NCBI RefSeq assembly: GCF_017163755.1
Contig: NZ_JAFIWC010000039.1
Span: 1-35,236 of the forward strand
Direction of reading: 5' to 3'
From: Xanthomonas sp.
Lineage (GTDB): Bacteria; Pseudomonadota; Gammaproteobacteria; Xanthomonadales; Xanthomonadaceae
DNA: 35,236 nt
The notes beneath the pieces are model-generated. The model ran no database searches. It was not told where the DNA came from and saw nothing but the letters and a program-made list of their open reading frames with translations. Below, one piece after another: positions 17,685 through 25,375 of this stretch. A program made the position numbers and the translations under genes. Position 1 is the stretch's first letter, and the number at the start of each line of letters is the position of its first letter.

Positions 17685-18602
17685 ATGAGCCCGATCGCCC
17701 GCACCGCACTGGCCTGCGCCGTGCTTGCCCTGTCCGCCTGCAAGCCGCAGCCGGCGCCGCCCGCCGCCGCGACCGCCGACACCCCCGCGGCGGCCACGCC
17801 TGCGCAGGCCGCGGACGCCGCGCCGGTCGCCGGCGATGACAACCTCAACGCGGTGCTGTGGGTGCAGCGCTCGGCCGAGTACCGCGCGCTGTCCGAGCAG
17901 ACCTACCGCGCCGCCGCCGACCGCCTGGACACGGCGCTGAAGGCGCCGAACTGGGACGCGCTGGTGCCCGAGGAGCGCGGCAACGCCGCGGCCGGGCTGA
18001 AGCCGGCGGTGGTGATGGACGTGGACGAGACCGTGCTGGACAACTCGCCCTACCAGGCGCGGCTGATCCGCAACGGCAAGGAATACGACGAGCTCAGCTG
18101 GGACCAGTGGGTCGCCGAGAAGAAGGCCAGGCCGGTGCCGGGCGTGGTCGATTTCGCCAAGGCCGCCAGCGCCAGGGGCATCACCGTGCTGTACGTGTCC
18201 AACCGCGCGGTGCACCTGACCGAGGCGACCCTGGCCAACCTGCGCAGCGCCGGGCTGCCGGTCGCCGACAACAGCGTGCTGCTGGGCCTGGGCACGGTGG
18301 TCAAGGACTGCGAGCAGAACGGTTCGGAGAAGAACTGCCGGCGCAGGCTGGTCGGCCAGCAGTACCGCGTGCTGATGCAGTTCGGCGACCAGCTGGGCGA
18401 CTTCGTGCAGATCGCCGCCAACACCCCCGACGGCCGCGCGCAGCTGCTGCAGCAGTACCACGACTGGTTCGGCGAGCGCTGGTGGATGCTGCCCAACCCG
18501 ACCTACGGCTCGTGGGAACCGGCGCTGTTCAACAACGATTTCGCGCAGCCGCGCGCCGCGCGCCACCAGGCCAAGCGCGACGCGCTGGAGCTGGCGCAGT
18601 GA
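17685..18602 (+). CDS. Class C (lipoprotein e(P4)-type) acid phosphatase, HAD superfamily
   Basis: A 305-residue lipoprotein, probably a nonspecific 5'-nucleotidase/acid phosphatase on the periplasmic side of a membrane. The lipobox LSAC places the acylated cysteine at residue 19, followed by an Ala/Pro-rich tether to about residue 50. The HAD catalytic motif DVDET is at 112-116, with Asp112 as nucleophile and Asp114 as general acid. Motif II is VSNR (171-174). The acidic metal-binding motif GDQLGDF (234-240) and the ending PNPTYGSWE are typical of the family. In Haemophilus e(P4) this enzyme dephosphorylates nucleotides and NMN for uptake. The TGA overlaps the pyrF GTG start, so nucleotide salvage and pyrimidine synthesis may be co-expressed. 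The Shine-Dalgarno is weak (AAGG, 10 or more bases upstream). Confidence 0.92.
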   Translation: MSPIARTALACAVLALSACKPQPAPPAAATADTPAAATPAQAADAAPVAGDDNLNAVLWVQRSAEYRALSEQTYRAAADRLDTALKAPNWDALVPEERGNAAAGLKPAVVMDVDETVLDNSPYQARLIRNGKEYDELSWDQWVAEKKARPVPGVVDFAKAASARGITVLYVSNRAVHLTEATLANLRSAGLPVADNSVLLGLGTVVKDCEQNGSEKNCRRRLVGQQYRVLMQFGDQLGDFVQIAANTPDGRAQLLQQYHDWFGERWWMLPNPTYGSWEPALFNNDFAQPRAARHQAKRDALELAQ

Positions 18603-19330
18603 GCCGCGCGCCGCTGGCGCTGGGCGCGCGCGAACGGCTGATCTTCGCGCTGGACGTGCCCGGCCGTGCCGAGGCGCTGGACTGGGTCGAGCGGCTCGGC
18701 GACGCGGTGGCGTTCTACAAGATCGGCATGGAACTGCTCGCCTCGGGCGAGTACTTCGAGGTGCTCGACGCGCTCGCCGCGCGCGGCAAGCGCGTGTTCG
18801 TGGACCTGAAGTTCTTCGACATCCCGGCCACCGTCGGCGGGGTGATCCGGCGCCTGTCGCAGTGGCCGGTGGACTACTGCACGATCCACGGCTGGCACCG
18901 CGAGATGATGCAGGCGGCCGCCGACGCCAACGGCGGCCAGATGCGGCTGCTGGCGGTGACGGTGCTGACCTCGATGGGCCGCGACGACCTGCGCGGCATG
19001 GGCATCGACCGCGAGCCGGTAGACGTGGTGGTGGAACGCGCGCTGGCCGCGCAGGCGGCCGGCATCGACGGAGTGATCGCCTCCGGCCAGGAGGCCGCGC
19101 CGATCCGCCGCGCCACCGGCGCCGGCTTCTCCATCGTCTGCCCCGGCATCCGCCCCGGCGGCCCGGTCGGCGACGACCAGCAGCGCACCGTCGGCGTCGC
19201 CCAGGCCTTCGCCGACGGCGCCGACGCGATCGTGGTCGGCCGCCCGATCCGGCTGGCGGCCGATCCGCGCAGCGCCGCCGAGGCGATCCAGCGCGAAATC
19301 GCGGCGACCCTGGGGCAGGAACCGGCGTAG
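18599..19330 (+). CDS. pyrF: Orotidine 5'-phosphate decarboxylase
   Basis: A 243-residue enzyme catalysing the last step of de novo UMP synthesis, OMP to UMP plus CO2. The start is GTG at 18599, overlapping the preceding gene as GTGA. The frame is open further upstream but reads as an Ala/Gly/Arg-rich shadow of the phosphatase gene, so the GTG followed by [21 protein letters not shown] is the real beginning. All active-site features are present: FALDV (Asp19), Lys41 in FYKIG, the charged relay [10 protein letters not shown] (Asp69, Lys71, Asp74), the phosphate loop PGIRPGG (182-188) with DDQQRT, and GRPI (214-217). Length matches the short bacterial form. It is followed by an AT-rich spacer and a strong terminator. 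Confidence 0.97.
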   Translation: MSRAPLALGARERLIFALDVPGRAEALDWVERLGDAVAFYKIGMELLASGEYFEVLDALAARGKRVFVDLKFFDIPATVGGVIRRLSQWPVDYCTIHGWHREMMQAAADANGGQMRLLAVTVLTSMGRDDLRGMGIDREPVDVVVERALAAQAAGIDGVIASGQEAAPIRRATGAGFSIVCPGIRPGGPVGDDQQRTVGVAQAFADGADAIVVGRPIRLAADPRSAAEAIQREIAATLGQEPA

Positions 19331-19524
19331 GGTCGGCCCCGGGATTTTACAATTTCTTTCAATAACAATGGTTTGAGAGCGACAACTTAAATCATTGCAT
19401 TAGCTTCCGAGTCCCGGTAGCATGCGCAGCGTCCGGCCTTGCCGGAGATGCGCCATACACTGTTCTCCGGCTTCGGTCGGATCTTGAGGAGGCCCGCACC
19501 TGGTGTGCGTGGCCTCTTTTTTTT
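19331..19524 (+). ncRNA. Candidate small RNA or structured 3' region downstream of pyrF
   Basis: The interval between pyrF and the convergent halogenase gene begins with an AT-rich island (19344-19403) that is unusual in this genome. It continues as GC-rich, hairpin-forming sequence (for example tccgg-ccttg-ccgga near 19431-19445) and ends in a textbook intrinsic terminator. TTGAGA at 19373-19378 could be a -35, but no good -10 follows at 16-18 bases, so the promoter is unproven. No credible open frame is present. It could be an independent small RNA, a pyrF 3'UTR-derived RNA, or only the pyrF terminator region. I do not recognise a named RNA family. Confidence 0.35.
19489..19524 (+). terminator. 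Rho-independent terminator
   Basis: The stem pairs gaggcc (19489-19494) and cgcac (19495-19499) with gtgcg (19505-19509) and ggcctc (19511-19516), with one bulged T and a five-base loop. It is followed by eight T residues (19517-19524). The T tract is on the plus strand only, so it ends transcription coming from pyrF or from an RNA started between pyrF and here. Confidence 0.9.
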
Positions 19525-19539
19525 GCGCACGCGCCGCGC

Positions 19540-21060
19540 TCAGCCCGGCGACGGCGCCGCGCAGTAGCGTTCGATGAAGGCCTGGTGGGTGGGCATCACG
19601 TCCACGCAGTGGGAGATGGTCTGCTCGACGCCGGCGATGAAGCGCTCCACCTCCTCGTTCGGCACCTGCTCGACCAGCGGGTGATAGGCCTGCGGGACGA
19701 TGCCCTGGCCGACCATCACCTGCACCCAGCTGATCTCGGCGAACATCTCCTCGCCGTTGCGGTAGAAGCGGCCGCTGTCGCGGAACAGGTCCAGCGTCGC
19801 CTGCAGTTCGGGGGTGATCGCCATCTCCCGGCACTGGCGCCAGAACGCGCTGTCGTCGCGCTGGGTGGCGTGGTAGTGCAGCAGCAGGAAGTCGCGGATG
19901 CGGTCGAACTCGAAGGCGATGCGGTCGTTGTAGCGCTGCACCAGCGCCGGGCTGATGCCTTCGCGCGGGAACAGCTCCAGCAGCTTGGAGATGCCGGACT
20001 GGATCAGGTGGATGCTGGTCGATTCCAGCGGCTCCATGAAGCCGCTGGCCAGGCCCAGCGCGACCACGTTGCGGTTCCACACCTGCTTGCGGCGGCCGGT
20101 GACGAAGCGCAGCGGGCGCGGGTCGGCCAGCGGCTTGCCGTCCAGGTTGGCCAGCAGCGTGGCGGCGGCCTCGTCGTCGCTGATGTGCGCGCTGGAATAC
20201 ACGTAGCCGTTGCCGGTGCGGTGCTGCAGCGGGATGCGCCACTGCCAGCCGGCCGCGCGCGCGATGGACTGGGTGTACGGTGTCGGCGGGCCGACCTTCT
20301 CGCACGGCACCGCCAGCGCGCGGTCGCACGGCAGCCAGTGGGTGAAGTCGTGATAGCCGGTATGCAGCGCCTGCTCGATCAGCAGGCCGCGGAAGCCGGA
20401 GCAGTCGATGAACAGTTCGCCGTCCACCACGTGCCCCGACGCCAGCCGCAGCGATTGCACGTGGCCGGTTTCAGGATGCAGTTGCACCTGCTCGACGATG
20501 CCCTCGATCCGCTGCACGCCGCGCTGCTCGGCGTAGCCGCGCAGGAACCGCGCGTACAGCGATGCGTCGAAGTGGTAGGCGTAGGCGATGTTGGCCAGCG
20601 GCGAATTGGCCGGCACGTCGCCGGCGGAGGTCATGAACTTGCCGCGCGTGGCCGCCACGGTGTTGAGCGTGTAGGCGCCCAGCGCCTTGGCCTTGCCGCG
20701 CAGCGCCTGCTTGATCCAGTACTGGTGGAACGGCAGCAGCCCGAGCGGATGGCCGATCTGCGTGCCGAAGCCGTGGATGTAGGAACTGCCGAGGCGGGAC
20801 CAGTCGACGAATTCGATGCCCAGCTTGAAGCTGCCCTGGGTCTGGCGCACGAACTGCGCCTCGTTGATGCCGAGCAGGTTGTTGAAGGCCTTGATGTGCG
20901 GCACGGTGGCCTCGCCGACGCCGACGATGCCGATCTGCTCCGATTCGATCAAAGTGATGCGGTAGTCCGGGCCGAGCACGCGGGCCAGCGCCGCGGCGGC
21001 CATCCAGCCGGCGGTGCCGCCGCCGACGACGACGAGGTTGCGAAGGGGTGCGGCGATCAT
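19540..21060 (-). CDS. Flavin-dependent tryptophan-type halogenase
   Basis: A 506-residue FAD-dependent halogenase of the PrnA/RebH superfamily. It uses FADH2, O2 and halide to halogenate an electron-rich aromatic substrate. The Rossmann motif GGGTAG is at 13-18. The catalytic lysine sits at residue 79 (GSFKLGIEF), the WxWxIP signature is WQWRIP at 272-277, and the catalytic glutamate falls at residue 346 in MEPLESTSI. By my recollection these are the same positions as in PrnA. The protein is therefore predicted active. The ATG at 21060 has AGGAA six bases before the gap to it. It lies behind a TonB-dependent receptor gene, a pairing reported for Xanthomonas and Caulobacter halogenases, some of which prefer bromide and indole-like substrates. 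No flavin reductase is nearby. The true substrate is unknown. Confidence 0.93.
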   Translation of the reverse strand: MIAAPLRNLVVVGGGTAGWMAAAALARVLGPDYRITLIESEQIGIVGVGEATVPHIKAFNNLLGINEAQFVRQTQGSFKLGIEFVDWSRLGSSYIHGFGTQIGHPLGLLPFHQYWIKQALRGKAKALGAYTLNTVAATRGKFMTSAGDVPANSPLANIAYAYHFDASLYARFLRGYAEQRGVQRIEGIVEQVQLHPETGHVQSLRLASGHVVDGELFIDCSGFRGLLIEQALHTGYHDFTHWLPCDRALAVPCEKVGPPTPYTQSIARAAGWQWRIPLQHRTGNGYVYSSAHISDDEAAATLLANLDGKPLADPRPLRFVTGRRKQVWNRNVVALGLASGFMEPLESTSIHLIQSGISKLLELFPREGISPALVQRYNDRIAFEFDRIRDFLLLHYHATQRDDSAFWRQCREMAITPELQATLDLFRDSGRFYRNGEEMFAEISWVQVMVGQGIVPQAYHPLVEQVPNEEVERFIAGVEQTISHCVDVMPTHQAFIERYCAAPSPG

Positions 21061-21104
21061 GCGGCGCGTTCCTGTGCGATGCGAAGCGGGAGCTCACGGA
21101 TAGA

Positions 21105-21162
21105 CGAACGGGGCCAAGTGGCCCCGTTCGGGTTGGCCGCGCGTGCCGTGCGGCACGCGCGG
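21105..21162 (-). terminator. Two perfect hairpins between the TonB receptor and halogenase genes
   Basis: Bases 21105-21115 and 21120-21130 form an 11-bp perfect inverted repeat with loop AAGT. Bases 21137-21147 and 21152-21162 form another 11-bp perfect, GC-only stem apart from one T-A pair, with a four-base loop. Both lie in the 116-base gap before the halogenase ATG. Neither is followed by a T tract on either strand, so they may be imperfect terminators, attenuators, or 3'-end stabilisers that lower halogenase expression relative to the receptor. Confidence 0.6.
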
Positions 21163-21176
21163 AATGCGGCGCTGGA

Positions 21177-24100
21177 TCAGAACTTGGCGCCGATCTCGAA
21201 GGTCACAGTGCGCGGCACGTAGTTGATCTCGCCGTCCTCCTTGATGGTGATGTTCGGCTCGAGGCGCCCGCCGCTGCCCCAGCCGTTGTACACATACGAC
21301 GAGTAGTTCTTGTAATTGAACGCGTTGAGCAGGTTGATGCGCGCCGACAGCTTGAAGTCGCCGGCCAGAGTGAAGTCCTTGCTGGCCTGGAAGTCGACCG
21401 TGCGGTAGCCCCAGATGTCGCCGCCGAACAGGAACTTGCCGCTGCCCGGCGGGGTGACGCCGACCTGCTGGCAGGTGCCGCCGTCGGCCTCGATGAAGCC
21501 GTAGCAGGCGATTTCGTTGACCGGCTCCGGCGTGGCCAGCACCACCTTGGCGCCGAAGGTCACGCCCCAGGGACCGTCGATCGAGCCGGAGGCGACGAAA
21601 CGGTGCGCGGCGGCCGCATCGGACTTCACGAACCGGTAGCCATCGATGGTCGGCTTGTCGAACGCGAACGGCTCGTCGATCTTGCGGTTCTGGCGCGCGT
21701 TGGTGTGGGTGTAGGACAGGGTCAGGCCCCAGCCCGATTCCTTGGTGTAGGGCTTCTCCGCCGACAGCAGCACCTGGCTGCTGCGCTGTTCCAGGCCGTT
21801 GTTGCCGATGATCGTGTTCTGGTAGCCCGGCACCGGCTCGCCCCACGGCACGCTGCCGTTCTGGAAGTAGGAGCCGTCCGGATAGCGGTTGATCAGCGAC
21901 ATCACGAAGCCGTCGTAGCTGAGCACGCGCTGGAAGGTGACGTCGGTGAGCCAGTCGCCGACCTGGTTGGTGATGCCGATGCTGTACTGGTCGCTGTACG
22001 GGGTCTTGATGTTGTTGTTGAAGATGAACAGCTCGGCGCTACCGCTGACCCCGGGGATGGTGTTCAGCTGGTCCACGCCGTTGAGGAAGCGCGGATCCCA
22101 CGCCACGCAGGTGCGGTCGTCGCGGAAGCACTGGCCGGTGGCCGGATTCTCGAAATACACCGCGACCGGCGACAGCGCGGCCTTGCTGCTTTCAAGGGCC
22201 AGCTGCTCGAACAGGTTGCGGTCGTAGGAACGCGCCGCGCCGCCGTGCAGCACCGCGCTCTGGTCGCCGAAGAAGTCGTACGAGAAGCCCAGGCGCGGCG
22301 CCCATGCGTCCTTGAAGTTCTTGCGGTTGTTGCCGGTGCTGATGTAGTCGGCGGCATTGATGCCGCTGGGCAGCAGGCGGTTGGCCCAGGGCTGCTGGCC
22401 CGGCAGGTCCGGATCGTCGCCGTACAGCGCGTCGACGAACGCCTGCGAGGTGACGAAGTCGGTGTAGGCCGGGGTGTCCTCGTAGTCGTAGCGCACGCCG
22501 ATGTTGATCATCAGCTTGTCGGTGGCGGCCCAGTCGTCCTGGAGGTAGATGCCGTACTGCTTGGACGGCGATTCCACCGTCGCCCGCTGCCCGGGCGTGG
22601 TGTAAGGCGCGACGAAGTCCACCCGGTACGGCGTGGCGGCGACGCCGTTGGCATCGACGGAATAGCCGAACTGCGGATTCACCGCCGCCGCATCCTGCGA
22701 GGTCAGTTTGACGTCCTTGTAGTTCACGCCCATCTTGATGGTGTGCTCGCCATGCCACTCGAAGCTGGTGAAGGTCAGGTCGTTCTGCAGGAACCAGCCC
22801 TTCTGGCTCTTGCGCTGCACGGTGAGGCCGCCGGCCGAACCGGTGGCCAGGAAGGTGTACTCGTCCACGTCGGTGGAGTTGGCGCGCGGCGCCAGGTACT
22901 TGTAGAGGATGCCGTTGCCGAGGGTCTTGGCGGTCGGGTTGTTCTCCGAATCCTCGGTGCCGACGATCAGTTCGTTGTACCAGCTGTCGGCGCTGTGCTG
23001 CCAGCGCAGGGTCGAGCGCTTGTCCTTGTTGATCTTGTTGGTGGCCTGCTCCGGCGAATTGATGCCGCCGACGTTGGCGACCTGGGTCTCGTCGCGGTAC
23101 AGGGTGCTCAGCTCGATGCGGTCGCGGTCGGTCGGCTCGAAGTCGATCTTGGCGAACACCAGGTCCTCTTCGAACGGCATGTTCGCCGCGCCGTACTGGC
23201 TGGCCAGATTGGCCGGCAGCACGCCGACGAAGGGCTGCGCGTTGGCCTCGGCCTGCACGCTCTTGGGCGCCACGTTCTCCTTGCCTTCGTAGGCGACGAA
23301 GAAGTGCATGCGGTCCTGCAGGATCGGGCCGCCCAGGGCGAAACCGTATTCCTTGGTCTGCGAATCGATCCTGCCGTTGTCCTCGTCCGGGCGCTTGTCG
23401 CGCAGATCCTGGTCGGTGTAGCGGAAGAACGCCTCGCCATGGAACTCGTTGGTGCCGGACTTGGTCGCCGCAGTGATCGCCGCGCCGCTGACCTGGCCGT
23501 ACTCGGCCTTGTAGTTGGAGGTGATGACCTTGTATTCGCCGATCGCCAGCTGCGGGAACGGGTTGCCCTGGGTGTCGGCCTGGCCGGCGATGCCGCCGCT
23601 GCGCACGTAGCTCTTCTGGCCCACGCCGTCGATGTACAGGTTGCCGGCGCTGGCGTTGGCCGCGCCGCCGCGCAGCCTGGTGTTGCCGTTGCCGTCGATC
23701 TGGAAAACCATGCCCGGCACGGTGTCGGCGAACTCGAGGAAGTTGCGCGTGGCCTGCGGCAGCTGCTGGATCTGGCGCAGCGAGACGATGTTGCCGACCT
23801 CGGAGGTCTTCACGTCCTTGAGCATCGGCGCGGTGACGGTGACCGTGTCCAGCGTGGTCGCGCTGCCGCCCGGCGCGGCGGCGGTGCCGGCGTCCAGGTC
23901 GACCGTGGACGAGGACGCGACCTGCAGGGTCACCGTGCGGCTGACGCCGTTGGACTCGACCGTGTAGGTGCCCGGCGGCAGGCCGATCACGGTGTAGTTG
24001 CCGTTGGCGCCCACCGGGGTGCGGCGCACCGAGCCGGTGGCGGTGTTGGTAACGACCACTTCGGCGCCGGCCTGGGCCTGGCCGCGCAGGATCGCGTTGC

Positions 24101-24209
24101 TGGACTGCGCCAGCGCCAGCTGCGGCGCGGCGGCGAACAGGCTGGCAGCCAGGGCGCAGCACAACAGGCTGCGAGCGGGCAGGCTGGATCTGGAACGCTT
24201 GCTCTTCAT
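21177..24209 (-). CDS. TonB-dependent outer-membrane receptor, Oar-like with N-terminal carboxypeptidase-regulatory-like domain
   Basis: A 1,010-residue receptor for energised uptake of a large or scarce substrate. The ATG at 24209 is chosen because GGGAGGGG lies eight bases upstream and a signal peptide follows (cleavage near LALAQ, residue 35). An upstream ATG at 24287 would bury that signal. Residues about 40-110 form a CarboxypepD_reg-like beta-sandwich (NGNYTVIGLPPGTYTV). The plug spans about 130-260 (DTVTVTAPMLKD, QLPQATRNFLEFADTVPGM, LYIDGVGQKSY). A 22-strand-type barrel continues to a terminal Phe (FEIGAKF). The architecture matches Oar/OmpA-like receptors common in Xanthomonas. Neighbours (LacI regulator, secreted glycosidase-like protein, halogenase) suggest an oligosaccharide or glycoside ligand; that is inference. 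Confidence 0.93.
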   Translation of the reverse strand: MKSKRSRSSLPARSLLCCALAASLFAAAPQLALAQSSNAILRGQAQAGAEVVVTNTATGSVRRTPVGANGNYTVIGLPPGTYTVESNGVSRTVTLQVASSSTVDLDAGTAAAPGGSATTLDTVTVTAPMLKDVKTSEVGNIVSLRQIQQLPQATRNFLEFADTVPGMVFQIDGNGNTRLRGGAANASAGNLYIDGVGQKSYVRSGGIAGQADTQGNPFPQLAIGEYKVITSNYKAEYGQVSGAAITAATKSGTNEFHGEAFFRYTDQDLRDKRPDEDNGRIDSQTKEYGFALGGPILQDRMHFFVAYEGKENVAPKSVQAEANAQPFVGVLPANLASQYGAANMPFEEDLVFAKIDFEPTDRDRIELSTLYRDETQVANVGGINSPEQATNKINKDKRSTLRWQHSADSWYNELIVGTEDSENNPTAKTLGNGILYKYLAPRANSTDVDEYTFLATGSAGGLTVQRKSQKGWFLQNDLTFTSFEWHGEHTIKMGVNYKDVKLTSQDAAAVNPQFGYSVDANGVAATPYRVDFVAPYTTPGQRATVESPSKQYGIYLQDDWAATDKLMINIGVRYDYEDTPAYTDFVTSQAFVDALYGDDPDLPGQQPWANRLLPSGINAADYISTGNNRKNFKDAWAPRLGFSYDFFGDQSAVLHGGAARSYDRNLFEQLALESSKAALSPVAVYFENPATGQCFRDDRTCVAWDPRFLNGVDQLNTIPGVSGSAELFIFNNNIKTPYSDQYSIGITNQVGDWLTDVTFQRVLSYDGFVMSLINRYPDGSYFQNGSVPWGEPVPGYQNTIIGNNGLEQRSSQVLLSAEKPYTKESGWGLTLSYTHTNARQNRKIDEPFAFDKPTIDGYRFVKSDAAAAHRFVASGSIDGPWGVTFGAKVVLATPEPVNEIACYGFIEADGGTCQQVGVTPPGSGKFLFGGDIWGYRTVDFQASKDFTLAGDFKLSARINLLNAFNYKNYSSYVYNGWGSGGRLEPNITIKEDGEINYVPRTVTFEIGAKF

Positions 24210-24301
24210 GACAGTTACCCCTCCCAGGGCGATCAACTCGATTCTTTTAATAGGGAAAATACGCAAAGGTGCAGCAATACGACGCAACGCGGCTGGGCGT
24301 C
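24210..24301 (-). promoter_or_regulatory. Leader/possible promoter of the TonB receptor gene
   Basis: The 92-base gap between lacI-family stop and receptor ATG is AT-richer than its surroundings. It contains the strong Shine-Dalgarno GGGAGGGG, and TTGCTG followed about 19 bases later by TATTAA could serve as a weak promoter. I found no copy here of the 14-base operator seen upstream of the glycosidase gene, so the receptor is either co-transcribed from that promoter or controlled otherwise. Confidence 0.35.
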
Positions 24302-25375
24302 TCAGTCCATGGCCGTCCTCCGCGATGCGCTGGACGCGCGCACGATCAGCTGCGGCGCGATGTCGGCCGAGGCAGCGGCGGCCGGTTCGCCGCGCGGATC
24401 CAGCATGCCGATCAGCATGCGCATCGCGCGCGCGCCGAAGCCGGCGATGTCTACGCGCATCGTGGTCAGCGCCGGATGAACGTAGCGCGCCATCGGCACG
24501 TCGTCGAAGCCGGCCAGGGCGATGTCGTCCGGCACGCTCAGCCCGGCGTGGCTCAGCGCGAACAGGCAGCCCAGCGCCATCATGTCGTTGGCCGCGAACA
24601 CCACGTCCGGGCGCTCGCCGCGCAGCAGCGCCTGCCCGGCGCGATAGCCGGAGGCTTCGTCGAAATCGCCGGGCAGCACGTGCGGCGGCGTCGCCGGCGC
24701 GCGTTCGCGCAGCTCGTCGCGGTAGCCGCGCAGGCGTTCGCGCGCGTCGAAGTTGTCGTCCGGGCCGGCGATGAACGCGATGCGGCGGTGGCCGCTGTCG
24801 AGCAGGTGCGCGGTCATCGCGCGCGCGCCGCCGTAGTTGTCCACGTTGAGCACCTGCGCGTCGGCGACCGGGTCGGCGCAGTTCATCAGCACCGCCGGCA
24901 GCGCGGCCGGCAGCAGTTCGGCCGCCGCGTTGCCGGCGTCGTGGCCGGCGGCGCGCTGGTTGAGATAGGGCGACATGACCAGCAGCCCGTCCACGCGCCC
25001 GGGCATGCGCTGTACCGCCAGGCGCTGTTCCTCCGGTTCGCCGTGGTAGCTGGACACCAGCAGGTGCAGGCCGCGTTCGCGCGCCACCGTGTCGATGCCG
25101 CGGATCAGTTCGGAAAAGAACTCGCCGTGCAGGTCCGGCAGCACCACGCCGATGGTGTGGGTGCGCCGGCTGCTGAGGCTGCGCGCGGCATGGTGCGGCA
25201 CGTAGTGCAGCGTGCGCGCCGCCTCCAGCACCCGCTCGCGCACCGGCTCGGCCACGTGCTGGTGGCCGTTCATGGTGCGCGACACCGTGGCCACCGAAAC
25301 GTTGGCCATGCGCGCCACATCCTTGATGGTGATGCTGGCGCGCGGTCCCGGCGGTTGTGCGGTGCGCGGATTCAC
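24302..25375 (-). CDS. LacI/GalR-family transcriptional regulator
   Basis: A 357-residue DNA-binding regulator. The GTG start at 25375 overlaps the upstream gene's TGA (25374-25372) as GTGA, indicating translational coupling. Residues about 15-62 form the LacI helix-turn-helix (ITIKDVARMANVSVATVSR) with the hinge region (HHAARSLSSRRTHTIGVVLPD) after it. The rest is the periplasmic-binding-like effector domain, with typical segments DGLLVMSP, FIAGPDD, DVVFAANDMMALGC and IALAGFDDVP. It most likely responds to a sugar released by the neighbouring secreted enzyme or taken up through the TonB receptor. A perfect LacI-type operator lies in the promoter of the first gene of this unit, which predicts autoregulation. 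The effector is unknown. Confidence 0.93.
   Translation of the reverse strand: MNPRTAQPPGPRASITIKDVARMANVSVATVSRTMNGHQHVAEPVRERVLEAARTLHYVPHHAARSLSSRRTHTIGVVLPDLHGEFFSELIRGIDTVARERGLHLLVSSYHGEPEEQRLAVQRMPGRVDGLLVMSPYLNQRAAGHDAGNAAAELLPAALPAVLMNCADPVADAQVLNVDNYGGARAMTAHLLDSGHRRIAFIAGPDDNFDARERLRGYRDELRERAPATPPHVLPGDFDEASGYRAGQALLRGERPDVVFAANDMMALGCLFALSHAGLSVPDDIALAGFDDVPMARYVHPALTTMRVDIAGFGARAMRMLIGMLDPRGEPAAAASADIAPQLIVRASSASRRTAMD

Noticed and set aside
19373-19401. Promoter TTGAGA with a -10 near TGCATT for a small RNA
   Set aside because: The -10 matches only three of six positions, so it was not annotated as a promoter; kept only as part of the candidate RNA region.
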